Shown: piece by piece, positions 1 through 11,674 of the stretch | How positions within the stretch are numbered: the stretch's first letter is position 1 | How the letters are laid out: each line of letters begins with the position of its first letter | Assembly: GCA_000442125.1 (NCBI GenBank) | Contig: KE546966.1 | Coordinates: 86,969-150,968, forward strand | DNA from: Opeltia flavorubescens | Lineage: Eukaryota; Ascomycota; Lecanoromycetes; Teloschistales; Teloschistaceae | Direction of reading: 5' to 3' | Length of the DNA: 64,000 bases | The notes under the pieces: generated by a model | Seen by the model: only the letters and a program-made list of their open reading frames with translations | Told to the model about the DNA's origin: nothing | The model's database searches: none | Translations under genes and position numbers: made by a program

Positions 1-1037
1 CCTCCAACCCAATTCTTCAAGTCTCAAAACCGGAGCCCTTTGAACACTCATCTCGCTTCATCCAATTGCCATCTCCCCTTCTTCCCCCGAATATCTATCC
101 CTCCAACGACGCCCCTAATCCATCTCCTTAGGATCCCCACCTCTATTCCCAGGCCTCCGATTTTCTACCCCATCTCCCCACACATCCATCCTACATTCTA
201 CTACTTCCCCTTATCCCCGCTAGTTCCACCCGCCCCAAACATACAAACCGGTCGTCTCCGCAAGGTCGACTCTTAATCTTCTACACAGGCTTCGAACTGT
301 CTATTTATACTCATGGCGATCCTGCTTTCACATAGCCGGATTAGCGAAGGCTGCTGGAGAAGATTCAGGGTTAATTATTCGGGAGTTGGTTGAAAAAGAG
401 TTCAATTGTAACGTGCAGAAACAGACGGAGAGATCAACGCGTAGGATTTGAACAGGTGATGCAGTGTCGCCGAAAACTATGAGAAGTCAAAGCTCTTTGC
501 GAGAGCCATCCACAGCCGACATGGGACGATGTATGATGCTAAGGGTGTTACCTTCCATGGATTGCGAAGGTTAACAAATTACCGATATAGAAAGGTGAGA
601 AGATCTAGAGCGTTGACACAGAATGAAGGCATTGGAGAATAAAAATCGTGATTTTTTCATATATGTTTCTCATCCGGTCCAACGAGCTTGTTTGTTAAAA
701 AACACTACACCGTCCCCATGCCACCCGTGCCAATCGATCATGATGTACAAAAATATCAAAAAAGAATTTCAACCAGAATCAGAAAAGTAAATTTACACCA
801 ACGATCAGTTGACCTGAAGGAAATTATTCAGTGCGGTTGGGATAGGGCCTCTGTATTCAATAAATCAGCGACAGATACGACGAAAGCAGTAAAATATGCT
901 GATCACTTACGGAATCTCAGCAATACTCTTAACGTTGATCTCCGGTCTAGCATTCATCTTTCGTCTCAAAGCGCTGCTAGCGGGGTAGACTGTGTTCAGA
1001 AACCATTAGCAGCGTCGTCGCAGTACATCGAAGAGCA
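1..1037. other. no recognisable gene
   Basis: The first 300 bases are C/T-rich on the + strand and give a proline-rich translation with no domain and no proper ATG start. The rest has only short frames. A + strand frame at about 688-1161 runs opposite the 3' end of the catalase-like gene and resembles nothing known to me. Confidence 0.5.
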
Positions 1038-2160
1038 TCATAACAAACGAAAATCAGCTTGGAAATTTGCGAGAGATGACATACCAACTCTCCTCAACCG
1101 ATTCGGCCCCCCCAACGGTTGCAACGTCTTCAACCCATGCCAAGGATCCACCCTAATCTGATCCTCCCAAAAAGCCTTAACCTCAAAATCAAAGCTATCC
1201 TGCTTCGGCACCACCAACGTCGCAACAGTCTGCCACGGATACTTCTCCGGATCCCATACCTTGCCTGCGTACTCAACTGGCTGGTCCTCTAGATTTTCGC
1301 AAAGCTGGAATTGTAGGAGGTACTCGGCGTCGTGCTCCTGGTGGAAGTTTTTCAGCCATTGGGAGAGGATGTCGGAGGTGTGTTCGTCGGGCTTAACGGT
1401 TTCGTCGTAGAGTTTCTTTTGCGTGGCGCTGCTGGGTACGAGGCAGTATTTTGCTACGTAGTCGCCGAAGCGGTAGGCGGTTTGGCTGTATTGGCGGGTA
1501 CTTTCGAGATGAGTATTTCGGACTGTGTCGCGGAATTTTTGGAGGTCGGTGTCAGGGCGGGCTTCGAGTTTTTTGTATAGTTCTGACTGGTTATTGCCGT
1601 AATTGATACGGAGGTCGATGATTTCGCGGGTGGTTTTAGCATCGGCGAGATCGAGTGCAGGGGTGCTATTAAACTCGATATCTTGGGTTGGGATTCCTGC
1701 GCCGCCGGGGAGGAAGTCGCCTTCGACGTTGAAGACCTTCATGGCGAAGCCACGCGGTTGTGGAATGCGGTCATCGAGGCCGGGATCGCCTGGTTCAGAG
1801 CTGTAGCGGCACACGACTGGATATTCCGCGCCGTGATCGAACATGCTTTGCTGGAGGTGCTTGGGCAGGTCATCGTGGACGATGAGTTTGCCTTTGATGA
1901 TGCCTTGGGTACGGGCGTGGGTGCCTTTGCCACGTCAGCTGGATGTCGCGAAACATTAGTAAAAGGATTAGATTACCCGAATAGCAGTGACGATGATTGT
2001 TCCATTGGGCTTTTTGTATAGTATTAATCATCTCTGCCACAGCTCTGATATCTTCTTCCTCATTGTCTGGAATCCTTTCGACACCCTCGGCATCCCAGCG
2101 GATGTAATTTCTATCTGCAAGCTTCGACTCATCGTCAACACCACGATTACTGATGTCCAT
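1038..2160 (-). CDS. catalase-like heme protein (small, catalase-related family)
   Basis: Two exons, complement(join(1038..1924,1977..2160)), give about 356 aa. The 52-bp intron has GT-AG ends and keeps phase. The ATG at 2160 is the first in frame. The order follows the small catalase-related (SrpA/y4iL-like) family: HCYSGTHARTQG near residues 58-69 carries the candidate distal histidine, His64; then VVCRYSSEPGDPG and PRGFAMKVF; and a C-terminus with PLGGPNRLRR. Usual catalases are 480-700 aa, so this is the short class, which may act on organic peroxides rather than as a bulk catalase. Near the end, where relatives carry the proximal heme-ligand tyrosine (R-x-x-x-Y type), I read NRLRRVGMSS with no tyrosine, so heme ligation is in doubt. 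No signal peptide is visible. It could instead be an allene-oxide-synthase-like or non-enzymatic heme protein. Confidence 0.85.
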
Positions 2161-2932
2161 GCTGAACAATTATAGCAGTGACTGTGATAGACAAGATCCT
2201 CGGGGGTCTTAGACCAATGCGTTATCTTCGTCGTCGAATTCTTAATGGGCGTGCGAGTCAGTAGCAGGGTAAGTCTTTCTCATATAGAAGGTTGGTGGTG
2301 GTCGTTGCAGCCACAGGATCGAACTGATCAGCATTTGTTCTGGCCACCAATGGACCTAATTGACCCCGCGATAGCAAGAGTTCTAATTCCATTATTTGGA
2401 ATGTTCTCTATTCGGTTGGAAGGACGAATCACCTCTTGTGGTGGGGAAGTGGGGAAAGCCTGCGTCATGACGCACTAGAGACCGGGATGTGAAGAGTCAC
2501 GTGACGAGACTCTTTTTCACTGACAGCGATGATGTGCTCTTTCCTTTCCGCATTGGCTTTCCATGGATTCAACTTCGAGGAGGTATGACCCAGAGATAAT
2601 CGAAGGGTGGCTGATACCACGGAAACTCGCTGGTTGGAAACAAATAGCTCGTTCAACTTGACAGAGCCCTCAACTAGAGCTTATTCCCCTGACACAACCG
2701 GGTCTTTCTTTCTTTGGTCGTGTGGAGTCTTCTACCTGTCATTGCAAATTCCCCGATAGCCGCTCAATTGTACGTGCAATACTTCAATGCGTCCAATATT
2801 CGCCGCTTCGGTACTTCTCTTTGCGCTTGCCCTTGTCCATTAAAGCGCCAAATCTTGAAATTGTCAATTATTTCCGTTGAATTGTATATAAATGAAATGG
2901 CCTTTCTCGCTCAGGGTATAGATTAAATGGCA
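2161..2932. other. intergenic, no gene seen
   Basis: Lies between the tail of the HET gene and the start of the catalase-like gene. The part nearest 2160 must hold the catalase promoter. No convincing frame, repeat or RNA was seen. Confidence 0.45.
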
Positions 2933-4912
2933 TCACTCTGGCAATTCATGGATTGGATTATGCTTAGAACCGGTTATATGTACCACTTGAGGGAAGCTGC
3001 TGGTGGTGTGCAAAATTTCTGTTTCGATCAATCGTGGTCTCAGAACAGCCTGAAATAAACAACGACCATACATCAATAATCGAGGAGTCGATAGCGATGC
3101 CGTCAGTGATCGAGTGGGAACCTCGTGTTTATTCGCCATCATACCCATACTAGTAATCGCAATCCGATTGCCACGAAGATTTGCAGCATATACCATACTA
3201 ATGCTATATCCATTTCGAGCAAAATCGGGTCTCTGATTCACGCTCCGTAAGACTGGGCTCAAGTGCATGAGCCACCACAAGCGAACCCTTAATGAATCAA
3301 GGTCGTAAAATCTCTTACGGATCCAGGATTCCGGGCTTAGTGCAAGGTACTTCCGGAGAACTTTGATGCCGTCTTTAACAGTATTGCGATAGAGTTGCAG
3401 TAATTGGATAGCGCTGGCAGTGTCATTCCGGCTGGATTTGAAGAGTTTATAATAATCTCGTGAGAATATGTGACAAAGTATCTCATCCAACGACCTCTTC
3501 GGTATCGGAAGACGGCATTCAAACGCCATTAGACTAGCTCTCTCAAAGAAATCATCTAGGGCCAATTGTAATTTGAGCTCCCTTTCGTGGAGAGTTTCTG
3601 CCGTGTTTCGTGAATGCATATGTTGGTGGAGATCAGCGGGGAATAGGATACTGCCAGACTCGACGCTTCCTAGATGACGACCTTGCACAGTCAAGGTCTG
3701 ATCCGCGGGTCCAAATCGAATGGTAGCTGGCTCCTCCTGAGAAGCCGAGAATATTTGCCGCCAGATATGTTCAGTACCAAATGATCTTGCATGAGGACTG
3801 TCCCGCCAATCGGGAACCCATGAAGGAATATCATTGGAAAATGTACCCTCTTGCATCTCTACATAATGAAGGATGTCCAGACTCGCACTGCTTTCGATAC
3901 ACTTCTTGGCAAACGAGGTGTAAACATCACGGGTACTCAACGAGTAATCCGGCCTTACCGAGACATCTTTTTGATCATTCACGAGCGAGAGAACCGCATA
4001 GATACGGTCCCGTGGATCAGTAACGCGCTGCTTCGAGAATCTAAGAATTAGTGATAGACTATCTCGCACGTCCTTGTCTGACTGGATCCTGAGTAAAGAC
4101 CCAGCCATATGGAGCCCAGGCGCTACGCTATCATTAAGGGTAAGAAAAGGAATAAGACTAGCTTGAGCATCCAACTCCAAGGCTAGACGCGAGAATACCT
4201 GCCAAGGAGCCTGACAGGGTCCACAGCAAGCTAGGACATTGGAATTCAAGAGTACTTCCTGAACAACCCACAATCTGCGGAACCATTCTCGATGTAGTAG
4301 CTTTGCCAAGTCTGCCCACAGTGGCGAGTGCTCACTTGGTAGGATGAACTTTGTACCTGGAAGTAATTTACCCAGGTCTGAGAATGTGAGTAGCTCATTA
4401 CCGTGGAATCGACGATAATTAGCCAGGCCGTGTCCCAATTCGGCAACAAAAGTCATTGCTCGTTCAGTTGTATCGTCTTGATCTCCAAGCCATATAATCA
4501 CACGCATGGCACAACGGTAGATTGTACCCATGATAGAAACTTGGGCAGACCGCTCCGCGTCATCAGCTTGATTGATACAGATCTGATCGATCCATAGTCT
4601 CCTTGAAGAGTTCGCCAAGCGTAGATTCCTCAAAGCACTTTCGAGATTCGGCGTCACATGAACATGGTCTCCATCACAAAGGATGCTTGAAGACTGGACG
4701 TTAGATTCCCAGGCATACGAGAGTGCTTCGTATGCCCCGTTAGTAGCATCTTGTGTGCGCGTTAGGTCAAGAGAGCATCTGATTGGGTCATCATCACGCC
4801 CTTGCTGTAATATCAAAATACGGAAGTGGCTGAAGTCCAAGCATGGCAAACTTTGGACTGCATGCCTTGACACATGACGCGTGGAGCAAGATTTGCGGAC
4901 TTTAGTTGGCAT
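2933..4912 (-). CDS. heterokaryon-incompatibility (HET) domain protein
   Basis: An uninterrupted frame of about 659 aa when started at the ATG at 4912. The HET domain (PF06985 type) is clear: YEALSYAW at about residues 61-68, then RRLWIDQICINQ, ERSAQVSIMGTIYR and RVIIWLG. After it comes RDRIYAVLSLV and SWVPDWRDS, the usual HET-protein middle. The frame stays open up to an ATG at 5224, but the added roughly 100 residues look unlike protein, and 4912 puts the HET motif at the usual distance from the start. The C-terminus departs from the common ending after GNRIAITSMGMM, so a last intron or a diverged tail is possible. HET proteins trigger cell death on non-self contact in filamentous ascomycetes; this gene's specificity cannot be read from sequence. 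Confidence 0.88.
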   Translation of the reverse strand: MPTKVRKSCSTRHVSRHAVQSLPCLDFSHFRILILQQGRDDDPIRCSLDLTRTQDATNGAYEALSYAWESNVQSSSILCDGDHVHVTPNLESALRNLRLANSSRRLWIDQICINQADDAERSAQVSIMGTIYRCAMRVIIWLGDQDDTTERAMTFVAELGHGLANYRRFHGNELLTFSDLGKLLPGTKFILPSEHSPLWADLAKLLHREWFRRLWVVQEVLLNSNVLACCGPCQAPWQVFSRLALELDAQASLIPFLTLNDSVAPGLHMAGSLLRIQSDKDVRDSLSLILRFSKQRVTDPRDRIYAVLSLVNDQKDVSVRPDYSLSTRDVYTSFAKKCIESSASLDILHYVEMQEGTFSNDIPSWVPDWRDSPHARSFGTEHIWRQIFSASQEEPATIRFGPADQTLTVQGRHLGSVESGSILFPADLHQHMHSRNTAETLHERELKLQLALDDFFERASLMAFECRLPIPKRSLDEILCHIFSRDYYKLFKSSRNDTASAIQLLQLYRNTVKDGIKVLRKYLALSPESWIRKRFYDLDSLRVRLWWLMHLSPVLRSVNQRPDFARNGYSISMVYAANLRGNRIAITSMGMMANKHEVPTRSLTASLSTPRLLMYGRCLFQAVLRPRLIETEILHTTSSFPQVVHITGSKHNPIHELPE

Positions 4913-5484
4913 CCGAGTCGTACTTCGCAGAGTCCTTATGGAAGCCAGAACCAGTGGTCCTCCTAAAAAGCTGTGACGAAGACATGCTTGTGGAAGTTGA
5001 CGCTGACTGGTCATCTGTATCCAGCCATGGAACAGTGGGCATCTTAAATACAGTTGACTGCCTCGCATCCCCCACCAAATCCATGGAGAGTGAATCAAGC
5101 GCGGTGTTGAAAGAAGTATTACTATGGTTAGCCGACCACTCGTGCTGCCTAAAAACTGACTAACCTCATGTCCAGCCTGGGGTCTTGGCGCCAAGGCTTC
5201 CGCTTTGGGCCAATACCCATACATGCTAGCTTTTGTGGAAACATTGGCGCCAAGACTTTAGGCTGGAAGATTCGAGTGCACCAATCGGTTCACATTAATT
5301 CGCTGCTAGCCTCCAAGAACCCCTGAACAAATCAAGCCGAATAGTATCCCACCAACGCTCCCCGCTAATCGTAACAGCATCGCTCGCATCAATCCTCCTG
5401 CCCCACCTCGCTCAATCCCTACCTACAAGACAGATAATTGCTGCTCAGGTCAAGAAGAAGTCTGACCGCGATGCGCGACACCAC
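4913..5484. other. intergenic or alternative 5' extension of the HET gene
   Basis: Contains the in-frame upstream extension of the HET gene to 5224 (not accepted as coding) and a stretch without features. A frame on the + strand at 4906-5163 is antisense to that extension and matches nothing I know. Confidence 0.4.
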
Positions 5485-6683
5485 TTATACTTCCTGCACT
5501 GTAACCATCGTGGTAGACTTAATCCCACCGGATTTGCCAATAGAGTCGCTTTCAGATCCATCGCTGCCCACCGAGACGGTATATTCGGTGTCGTAGGGAT
5601 CGATCTTCTTGACCCATGCGCTCTTCTCAGATGGGCCTGAATATCCTCCAGAATTGAGCTTGCTGGTCCTACCAGTGACGGTGTCGATACTCCAAGTAAG
5701 CAGGGGTCTGTAGGTGATCAAGCAGGCACAGCAGATGGCGACGCTTAGCTCGACGAAGGACCAGTTGCAGGCTTCGACGTCAGTATCTTTGGCCCATGTC
5801 AGTGATCTGTCGAAGCCAATGGAAACTTCTATGGATAGGGAAACATACAGCTAAAATCCACCAACGAGATCCCCGCCTGCGTCGGCACACGATAAATGCT
5901 CACAATACAAACAAAGCCTCCAACCAAGAAAGTAGCAGCAACCTGCATCTTCTTCGCCGGCTTCATCTGCAAACCTTTGAGCATGAACATGGGCAAACAC
6001 ACGGTGATGATATCGGTGACCGCATTGAGACTGCCCATCACTTGAAGCTCCCGATTCAGCTGGATGCAGTCTGATTTGATATCTGGCCGCCATGCACCTT
6101 GTACTGGATGGCACTGGAAGAGAATGACGAGAGCTTGAACGAAACTGTAGGCGCCGATAAAGCCGCCGACGGCCCAGAGAGCGACGCGGAAGCGCTGGTT
6201 GGGGAAGATGCGGTGGTAGAGGATGAGGGTGGAGATCTTGATGCATGAGATGCCGGCTGTGTAGAGTTCTTGGACGGCGAGTGTGATCTGCGTGGAAAGG
6301 TGGTCAGATATTTTATCAAGTCATAGCGGGAGTGAAGCTCACTTTGGCAATGGCTACAGGGTCCTTAAGAGTGACGACATGCTTAGCACTGCCATACTTG
6401 ATGGTACCTAGCAGCACTCCCGAGTCCTCGCCGATGGCCAAAACCTGCCAGTGTACAATTAGCAGGCGTTGAAGGATCCCAGACATCCATTACTTACCAG
6501 TGCGAGTAGACAGATCCAGTCATCAAGATGAATGCCAGCCTTGAGCCTCCGAGAGGCAAAGCGAAGAGCAACAGCAATCACGGCGAAGACCAGGCAGATG
6601 ACATGGGGGATGATAATCTCCGTGGCTCTGTTCTCATAGGCATGGGCCTTCTGCCACTCGATGCTTGTCTTGTCGATACCCAT
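5485..6683 (-). CDS. fungal rhodopsin-fold integral membrane protein 1 (PTH11/SAT4-like)
   Basis: Four exons, complement(join(5485..5786,5849..6287,6343..6444,6498..6683)), about 342 aa, every junction in phase. The family pattern (PF20684 type, seven membrane helices) is plain: ALRFASRRL and HLDDWICLLAL in exon 1, GTIKYGSAKHV in exon 2, KISTLILYHRIFP and LFQCHPVQGAW plus SDCIQ in exon 3, and CNWSFVELSVAICCACL in exon 4, before a soluble Ser/Gly-rich tail. The third splice pair is the least sure: a GT a few bases away would let exon 4 start earlier and include TWAKDTDV. Members are plasma-membrane proteins of mostly unknown ligand, and some (PTH11) sense host cues. Two paralogues lie elsewhere in the window. 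Confidence 0.85.
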
Positions 6684-8783
6684 CGTGAGAAGTGACTCTT
6701 CGGATGAAGACACAGGATGCAGGATAACCCAGAGCAAGCAGAGGGATAAAAGAAGGTGAGGCAGGTAAAGAATAACATTATCCTGAGGTCCTGTGGCTCC
6801 GACTATATACCAGCCTGGAACGCCTTCAAGCTCGGTACATGCCGTGTCGTTGGAAAAAAAACCCTGTTGTGGGGTAATTGCAGTAGTCAGGAACGAGACC
6901 GAGCACACGGCATGAAACCCACGTGTCTCAGGCCCAACCCAGTGGTGCAATTCATATTAAAGTAAATACCTGCGAATCATGGCATTGCGCATATATAGTA
7001 GCGCATTCGGCTGTCTCAACGCGTGGTTGAATGCATTTCGGAATCTTCCTAGCGCACACGCCGGACGATTTAGAGCCTCGATCCAGTGGTGCCAGAAAGG
7101 ATTCTGGGCTTCCTTGGCAATTGTCGCGCATTAGTTCTTCTTTTTCGTCTGTCACGCCAACGCTACCGCAAGCAAAACGTTAGCCTAGTTCCACGGTTGA
7201 AGTTTACCTGCTTTGCTGCGTCGAAAGTTCGATGTGTTCTGCGAACCTTGGATTACCATGGTTGGCACGTACAAAACGTGATGGGCGAAGGCTACAGGAT
7301 TCGCATCTAGTCGCGAATCCAATGGTTGTGGAGCTGTGGGCAATACTATGAGAAGCAATAGTTGACTAGAAAGGAACACACCCCACAAACAGCGGATCTG
7401 GACCCTGGATGATTGGCGTGCGCACTAGGAGAATTCTTTGCTGCATCGATGGTCCCTAGCCAGTTCCAACTACATTGTTCTCCCAATTAGTCTAACACAT
7501 CTGGTCAAGACCAGTGGGCCACCATCCATGGTCTCCTCGTACCTGCCTCCGTTGGTGCATTGTTACCAGGAGTTTTGGAACGCCATCAGGTTGTGCCAAG
7601 AGACGTTCAGCTGGCTGGACTGCGAGCTATTCTGCCAAGAACTTCGACGCAGCTTCTAGTCAACTGCCCCAGAATGATGAAGGAACACAGGTCCAGGGAA
7701 CTGGCTAAGCCTCCACTGAACCACACAAAGAGGTAATCCGTCCAGGAGCTTCCACATCAACTTAGGCCTCGTCAGGCACTCTAGGTCTAGGAGTCTTTGG
7801 GTAACAATGGTCTTGGTACGCCTGAAACGACTTGACCGTCGAAGTCATATCCGATTTCGATGTCGGCATCTCCATTTGATTAGGCTGTTCGCGATGAGAG
7901 GTGGATTGATCGTACCCCAGTCTCCATTTCTGTAACCATCAAACAAAAAATCCTGCATCGATCTGGAAGAGGGGAAATCATCAGTATATCCCCAAAGAAA
8001 CTTTTTGGCTGCTGCTCCAACGCCTTTTCCTCTGGGGGTCGACGATCAAGATGCCGACTACAATGGGAGTGAAACATGGCTGGAGACGATGGCTGTGAGA
8101 AAGGCAGAGAAGATGAGCATAGTCCTTAAGATCCGCTGAGAGGACAAAGATTCATGAAGGACAGGAAGAAAGAAGACTACAGAATTCTAGTGCCTACCGA
8201 GCTCGAAATACGTCCAAAGTGGCTTCATACTTACCCTACTCTGGGGCAAGCCCAGCTCGTACCCAAAAAGCCAATTTCTTGGCGAAAGAAGGTGAGAAGT
8301 CTGACCGCGAGCATTCCGGGAAAATTAGTAGCAGCTTAATTAACACGAGATATACTAGGCTCAAACTCGACATTCGAAAGGAAATACTTCAATCAGAGCT
8401 ACGCGAGGGTTGAAACATTGCAGATACCCATGCACAGTCTGAGAGGAGGGTCAGAGTATGATAATCGTATTAGTCGTACTACTATGGAAAGTGGCGAATC
8501 AATTTTTTTGCTGTAGGGTTGAGATGAAGTACAGTAGCCCTGTCAGAATGGAATGCTTCACCAAGAAGGTAAACCCAGAGAAACCAAGGCAGGAGGGGGG
8601 TACTCAAGCCGAGTTCGCATCTGACGATCCAACTCTCTGTTTAAGCATGATCCACAGCAGCATCATATTTGAAGGTTTAAATTGTGCGAGTACAGAACGG
8701 GATGAATCTTAATTCCAACATCTCGTTTTTTCTGATATGTTAGCGGAGGTAGAATCGCTTCCAGCGGAAACCCATACCGATCC
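6684..8783. other. about 2.1 kb without a supported gene
   Basis: Only short overlapping frames on both strands. The part next to 6683 should hold the promoter of rhodopsin-fold gene 1. Nothing in it looks like a protein family, RNA gene or repeat that I recognise. Confidence 0.4.
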
Positions 8784-10478
8784 TTATTCTTCCCGAAGTC
8801 TGTCGAGGATGCGGTTTAGCTTGATCAGGTACTTGGCAGAATCAGCATCCGTTTCCGTATCATTGAGAGCTGGATGTCGCCCTCCTGCATTGATGTATGC
8901 ATTGATCCTTGCCAGCTTGGCCGTTCTTTCCACGCCGGGTAGCCCAAAATCCCAGCTGATATCGCCCATTCGAGTAGGATAGCATTGAACAGAGTCACCG
9001 CCTACATGCGTATGGAACAATTGTGCTGAAATCTCACAGTGCGATAGATGATCGCAATGGCGAAACCCTTCGACGAGGTCTTCCCACCTTCCGCCGGTCA
9101 GCGAAGAATAGCTCAGCTGTAACGTCTTCAGATTTGTGAGGTTCCAGAAGAAAAGGCTTATGAAGTCGTGGTACGAGCCGCAGAATCCACTGAGATGAAG
9201 CTCCTCGAGCGAGGAATCCTGCCATTTCGGTGTAAGTGGGAACATGTGCGAGATGTCGGTGAAACAGTTTCCAAGCCCTGAATAATCATCGCAATATGGC
9301 ATTTTTAATGATAACCTCCGAAGGCCTGGCGATTGGTGAATAAATGACTTTAGACCTTCAAGTCGCCGGCTACCTTGGCGAGGGAACTGTATCCTAACAT
9401 CGATTGAGTTCAGATGACCACGCAAATTGGTCAGCGAGGAAGAGGCCGGCCATTGGGTAGTATCAAAGATGATGGCTTGGCAGTAACCCCATGTCCCTGG
9501 GTGAGAGCCTGGAAATTCTAAGCGGGACGGTTTTTGGCCACTCGCATTAAGTAGTTGAACTAATTTCATATGCTCCAAATAGCCGTCTGATAAACCGGTA
9601 GCTTGGAACATTTTCTTTAGGTTCACCCACGGTGGTCTTACAAAATACCAGGGGACAAGATTCGTGGTAGGCCAAGAACGAGCAACAGGTGATAACTCTC
9701 GACAGTTATCATTGGCCATTGGAATAACAGCGGGTCGAATAGTTGTATAATCCACGTCGCCCAATTCAGTGATTGGTTCTTGGCTGTCTTGCCCATCTGC
9801 GGTATAGAAAAGTTCGTCCCAATTGATCTCACACGTATCCTTAGGCCCCCGGAAAATCTCTAGACGTCGCAAATCCTCTCCCCATATATTTTGTCCAAGT
9901 ATCTTGTGCCATCCATATGACACTGCCACTGTCTTCATTCCGACCAGAGCGGTCATTCCTCGGCAAGCTCGATCAAACCAAGACCTTCGCAGTAGATTCT
10001 TCTGCTGATACGCGAGCTGCATGTACTGGTTGTAGCCTTCCATAAGACGTGAATTACCGCGGAACCGAAGAAAAGGTTCCTGACTGCGAGGCAAACCCTC
10101 GTATACGTGGCCCCTCTGAGGAATGTAATCCTTCCCCCAGAGGAGCTTGTATAGGTCTAAAGCGCTTTGATGGCCACTCTCCATGACTACTTGCAGAATT
10201 TGTTGGGAAAAGATTATGATGTAATCTTGTAGAGACAATGGCAAAAACTGAGCTGGATCTAGCACCACGCGCTCCACTAACCTGCTAAAGACGGGATGTT
10301 GAGTGATGCCATCGAATACTTCCATGTCCTTATCGCGAGGTGAGAGCCATAGAGTCTTGAGATTAAGAGCATTAGAGCCAAGCATTCCAAGCCTTCTACA
10401 AGTAAGGCGCATGTGCTTGACATCTTGCTGGGAAAGGCGTGCAAAAATGGAAAGCATAATCTCGGTAGGAAAATTCAT
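8784..10478 (-). CDS. F-box domain protein
   Basis: A single-exon frame of about 564 aa. The start chosen is the ATG at 10478, since the open frame before it has no ATG. The N-terminus MNFPTEIMLSIFARL, followed by VKHMRLTCRRLG within the first 45 residues, is a typical fungal F-box (LPxEI...I...L...L...LRLVCRRF pattern). The rest has scattered leucine-rich segments, such as RRLSLKMPY, LEELHLSGF and LKTLQLSYSSL at about residues 400-490, consistent with an LRR-like substrate-binding part. F-box proteins link substrates to Skp1-Cullin ubiquitin ligases. The substrate is unknown. It is a solitary gene with no visible functional link to its neighbours. Confidence 0.82.
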   Translation of the reverse strand: MNFPTEIMLSIFARLSQQDVKHMRLTCRRLGMLGSNALNLKTLWLSPRDKDMEVFDGITQHPVFSRLVERVVLDPAQFLPLSLQDYIIIFSQQILQVVMESGHQSALDLYKLLWGKDYIPQRGHVYEGLPRSQEPFLRFRGNSRLMEGYNQYMQLAYQQKNLLRRSWFDRACRGMTALVGMKTVAVSYGWHKILGQNIWGEDLRRLEIFRGPKDTCEINWDELFYTADGQDSQEPITELGDVDYTTIRPAVIPMANDNCRELSPVARSWPTTNLVPWYFVRPPWVNLKKMFQATGLSDGYLEHMKLVQLLNASGQKPSRLEFPGSHPGTWGYCQAIIFDTTQWPASSSLTNLRGHLNSIDVRIQFPRQGSRRLEGLKSFIHQSPGLRRLSLKMPYCDDYSGLGNCFTDISHMFPLTPKWQDSSLEELHLSGFCGSYHDFISLFFWNLTNLKTLQLSYSSLTGGRWEDLVEGFRHCDHLSHCEISAQLFHTHVGGDSVQCYPTRMGDISWDFGLPGVERTAKLARINAYINAGGRHPALNDTETDADSAKYLIKLNRILDRLREE

Positions 10479-11674
10479 ACTGAGCGCGAACTTTGGTCTT
10501 CGGCGGAGTGAAGTAGGCCTAGTGTGCACAGCGCTTGACTATGATTGAGCTTGATGAATCGATGATCTTCTGATATATCACAGTTGAAGACCCAACACCT
10601 GCCTCCAGAAGTGCTAGGGCTGGAATTAGTTTTCGGAGCAACAATACATTGAGAAAGATTACGGGCGATGAACGGCTTTATGCAAGATGAGGAATGCGCT
10701 TAACCTTCTAGAGTGCAGGACGATAGCACCTTCCGTTAATAGCTAGGCTGAGTGTTGCTATATGAATAGTTTCCTACTGGAGAGAGATTCATCATCCTAC
10801 CTTCACGAACGCTTAGTACTACAACCTTAGAAGCTAGTACATCATCTTTCCCTCGAAATCTGTATACCGACTCTCAGTCACCATCTATCGGGAATTAGGG
10901 CCTGCGACCTAAACAGCCACTATAGGCTTTAGTAGCGCAATTCTCACACTTCTATCAATATAGCCAATCGATAGATTCAAAGTCGGACGTATCTCACGTC
11001 AATATTCAAGCGCAAAAGACTATACACCCAAAATCTTCTTCATCAACAGTTCTAGCGCCGGCATATCATTGTATATGCTGCGGAGGGCCAACAAATCGTT
11101 CTATCGCGGCTTCAAAGGATCGCCTCCACGACGGTGATGAAAATGTAATTCAGCATTGCCGATCAACCGGAGCGAGGCTTTCTTGATATCCTCTCCAATC
11201 GTCAATCATACGCCTGAACGATAACATGGATATCAAACAGCGGGATTCACCGCGGGCAAATTATAAGCACGCAAACCGAAATGACGATTTTAATGGGAAT
11301 CATCGCAGAGGTTCTCAGCGATGCGTATATCCTCTCAAAGTTTAGTGGTATTCATCCCGTGGTTCAATAAGGGGCTATCATTGATTGAAAAAGTAGCCTA
11401 TCTTATCCTACCTTCTTTCGATATCGAACCATCCAAAAGCCAGTGAATAATAAGTCTGCAGAGTGTAAACGGTTATTCACATTTACTACTGTAGCCATCC
11501 AGAATTCCACTTTTCCCACAGAGTTCTCAGGATGATGTATTACTGCAGCCTTTCCTTGGTAACCCTGAGTCCCGTTTGCGTTGTCGTGTTAACAACCGGT
11601 TACTACCAGGACTAGGGCATTGATGCTAACCCTCAGTCCCTATACTGGTCAGCATAGAAAAAATCGAGAGGTCC
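10479..11674. other. about 1.2 kb intergenic
   Basis: AT-richer sequence with stops in all frames. It must contain the divergent promoters of the F-box gene (left) and the gene at 11675 (right). No repeat pair or element ends were found by eye. Confidence 0.4.

Noticed and set aside
40-276. A proline-rich frame at the left edge.
   Set aside because: Low complexity from a C/T-rich tract, with no proper ATG start and no homology cues.
688-1161. A 157-residue + strand frame.
   Set aside because: It overlaps the catalase-like gene's 3' end on the other strand, has no domain, and its last third is antisense to conserved coding sequence.
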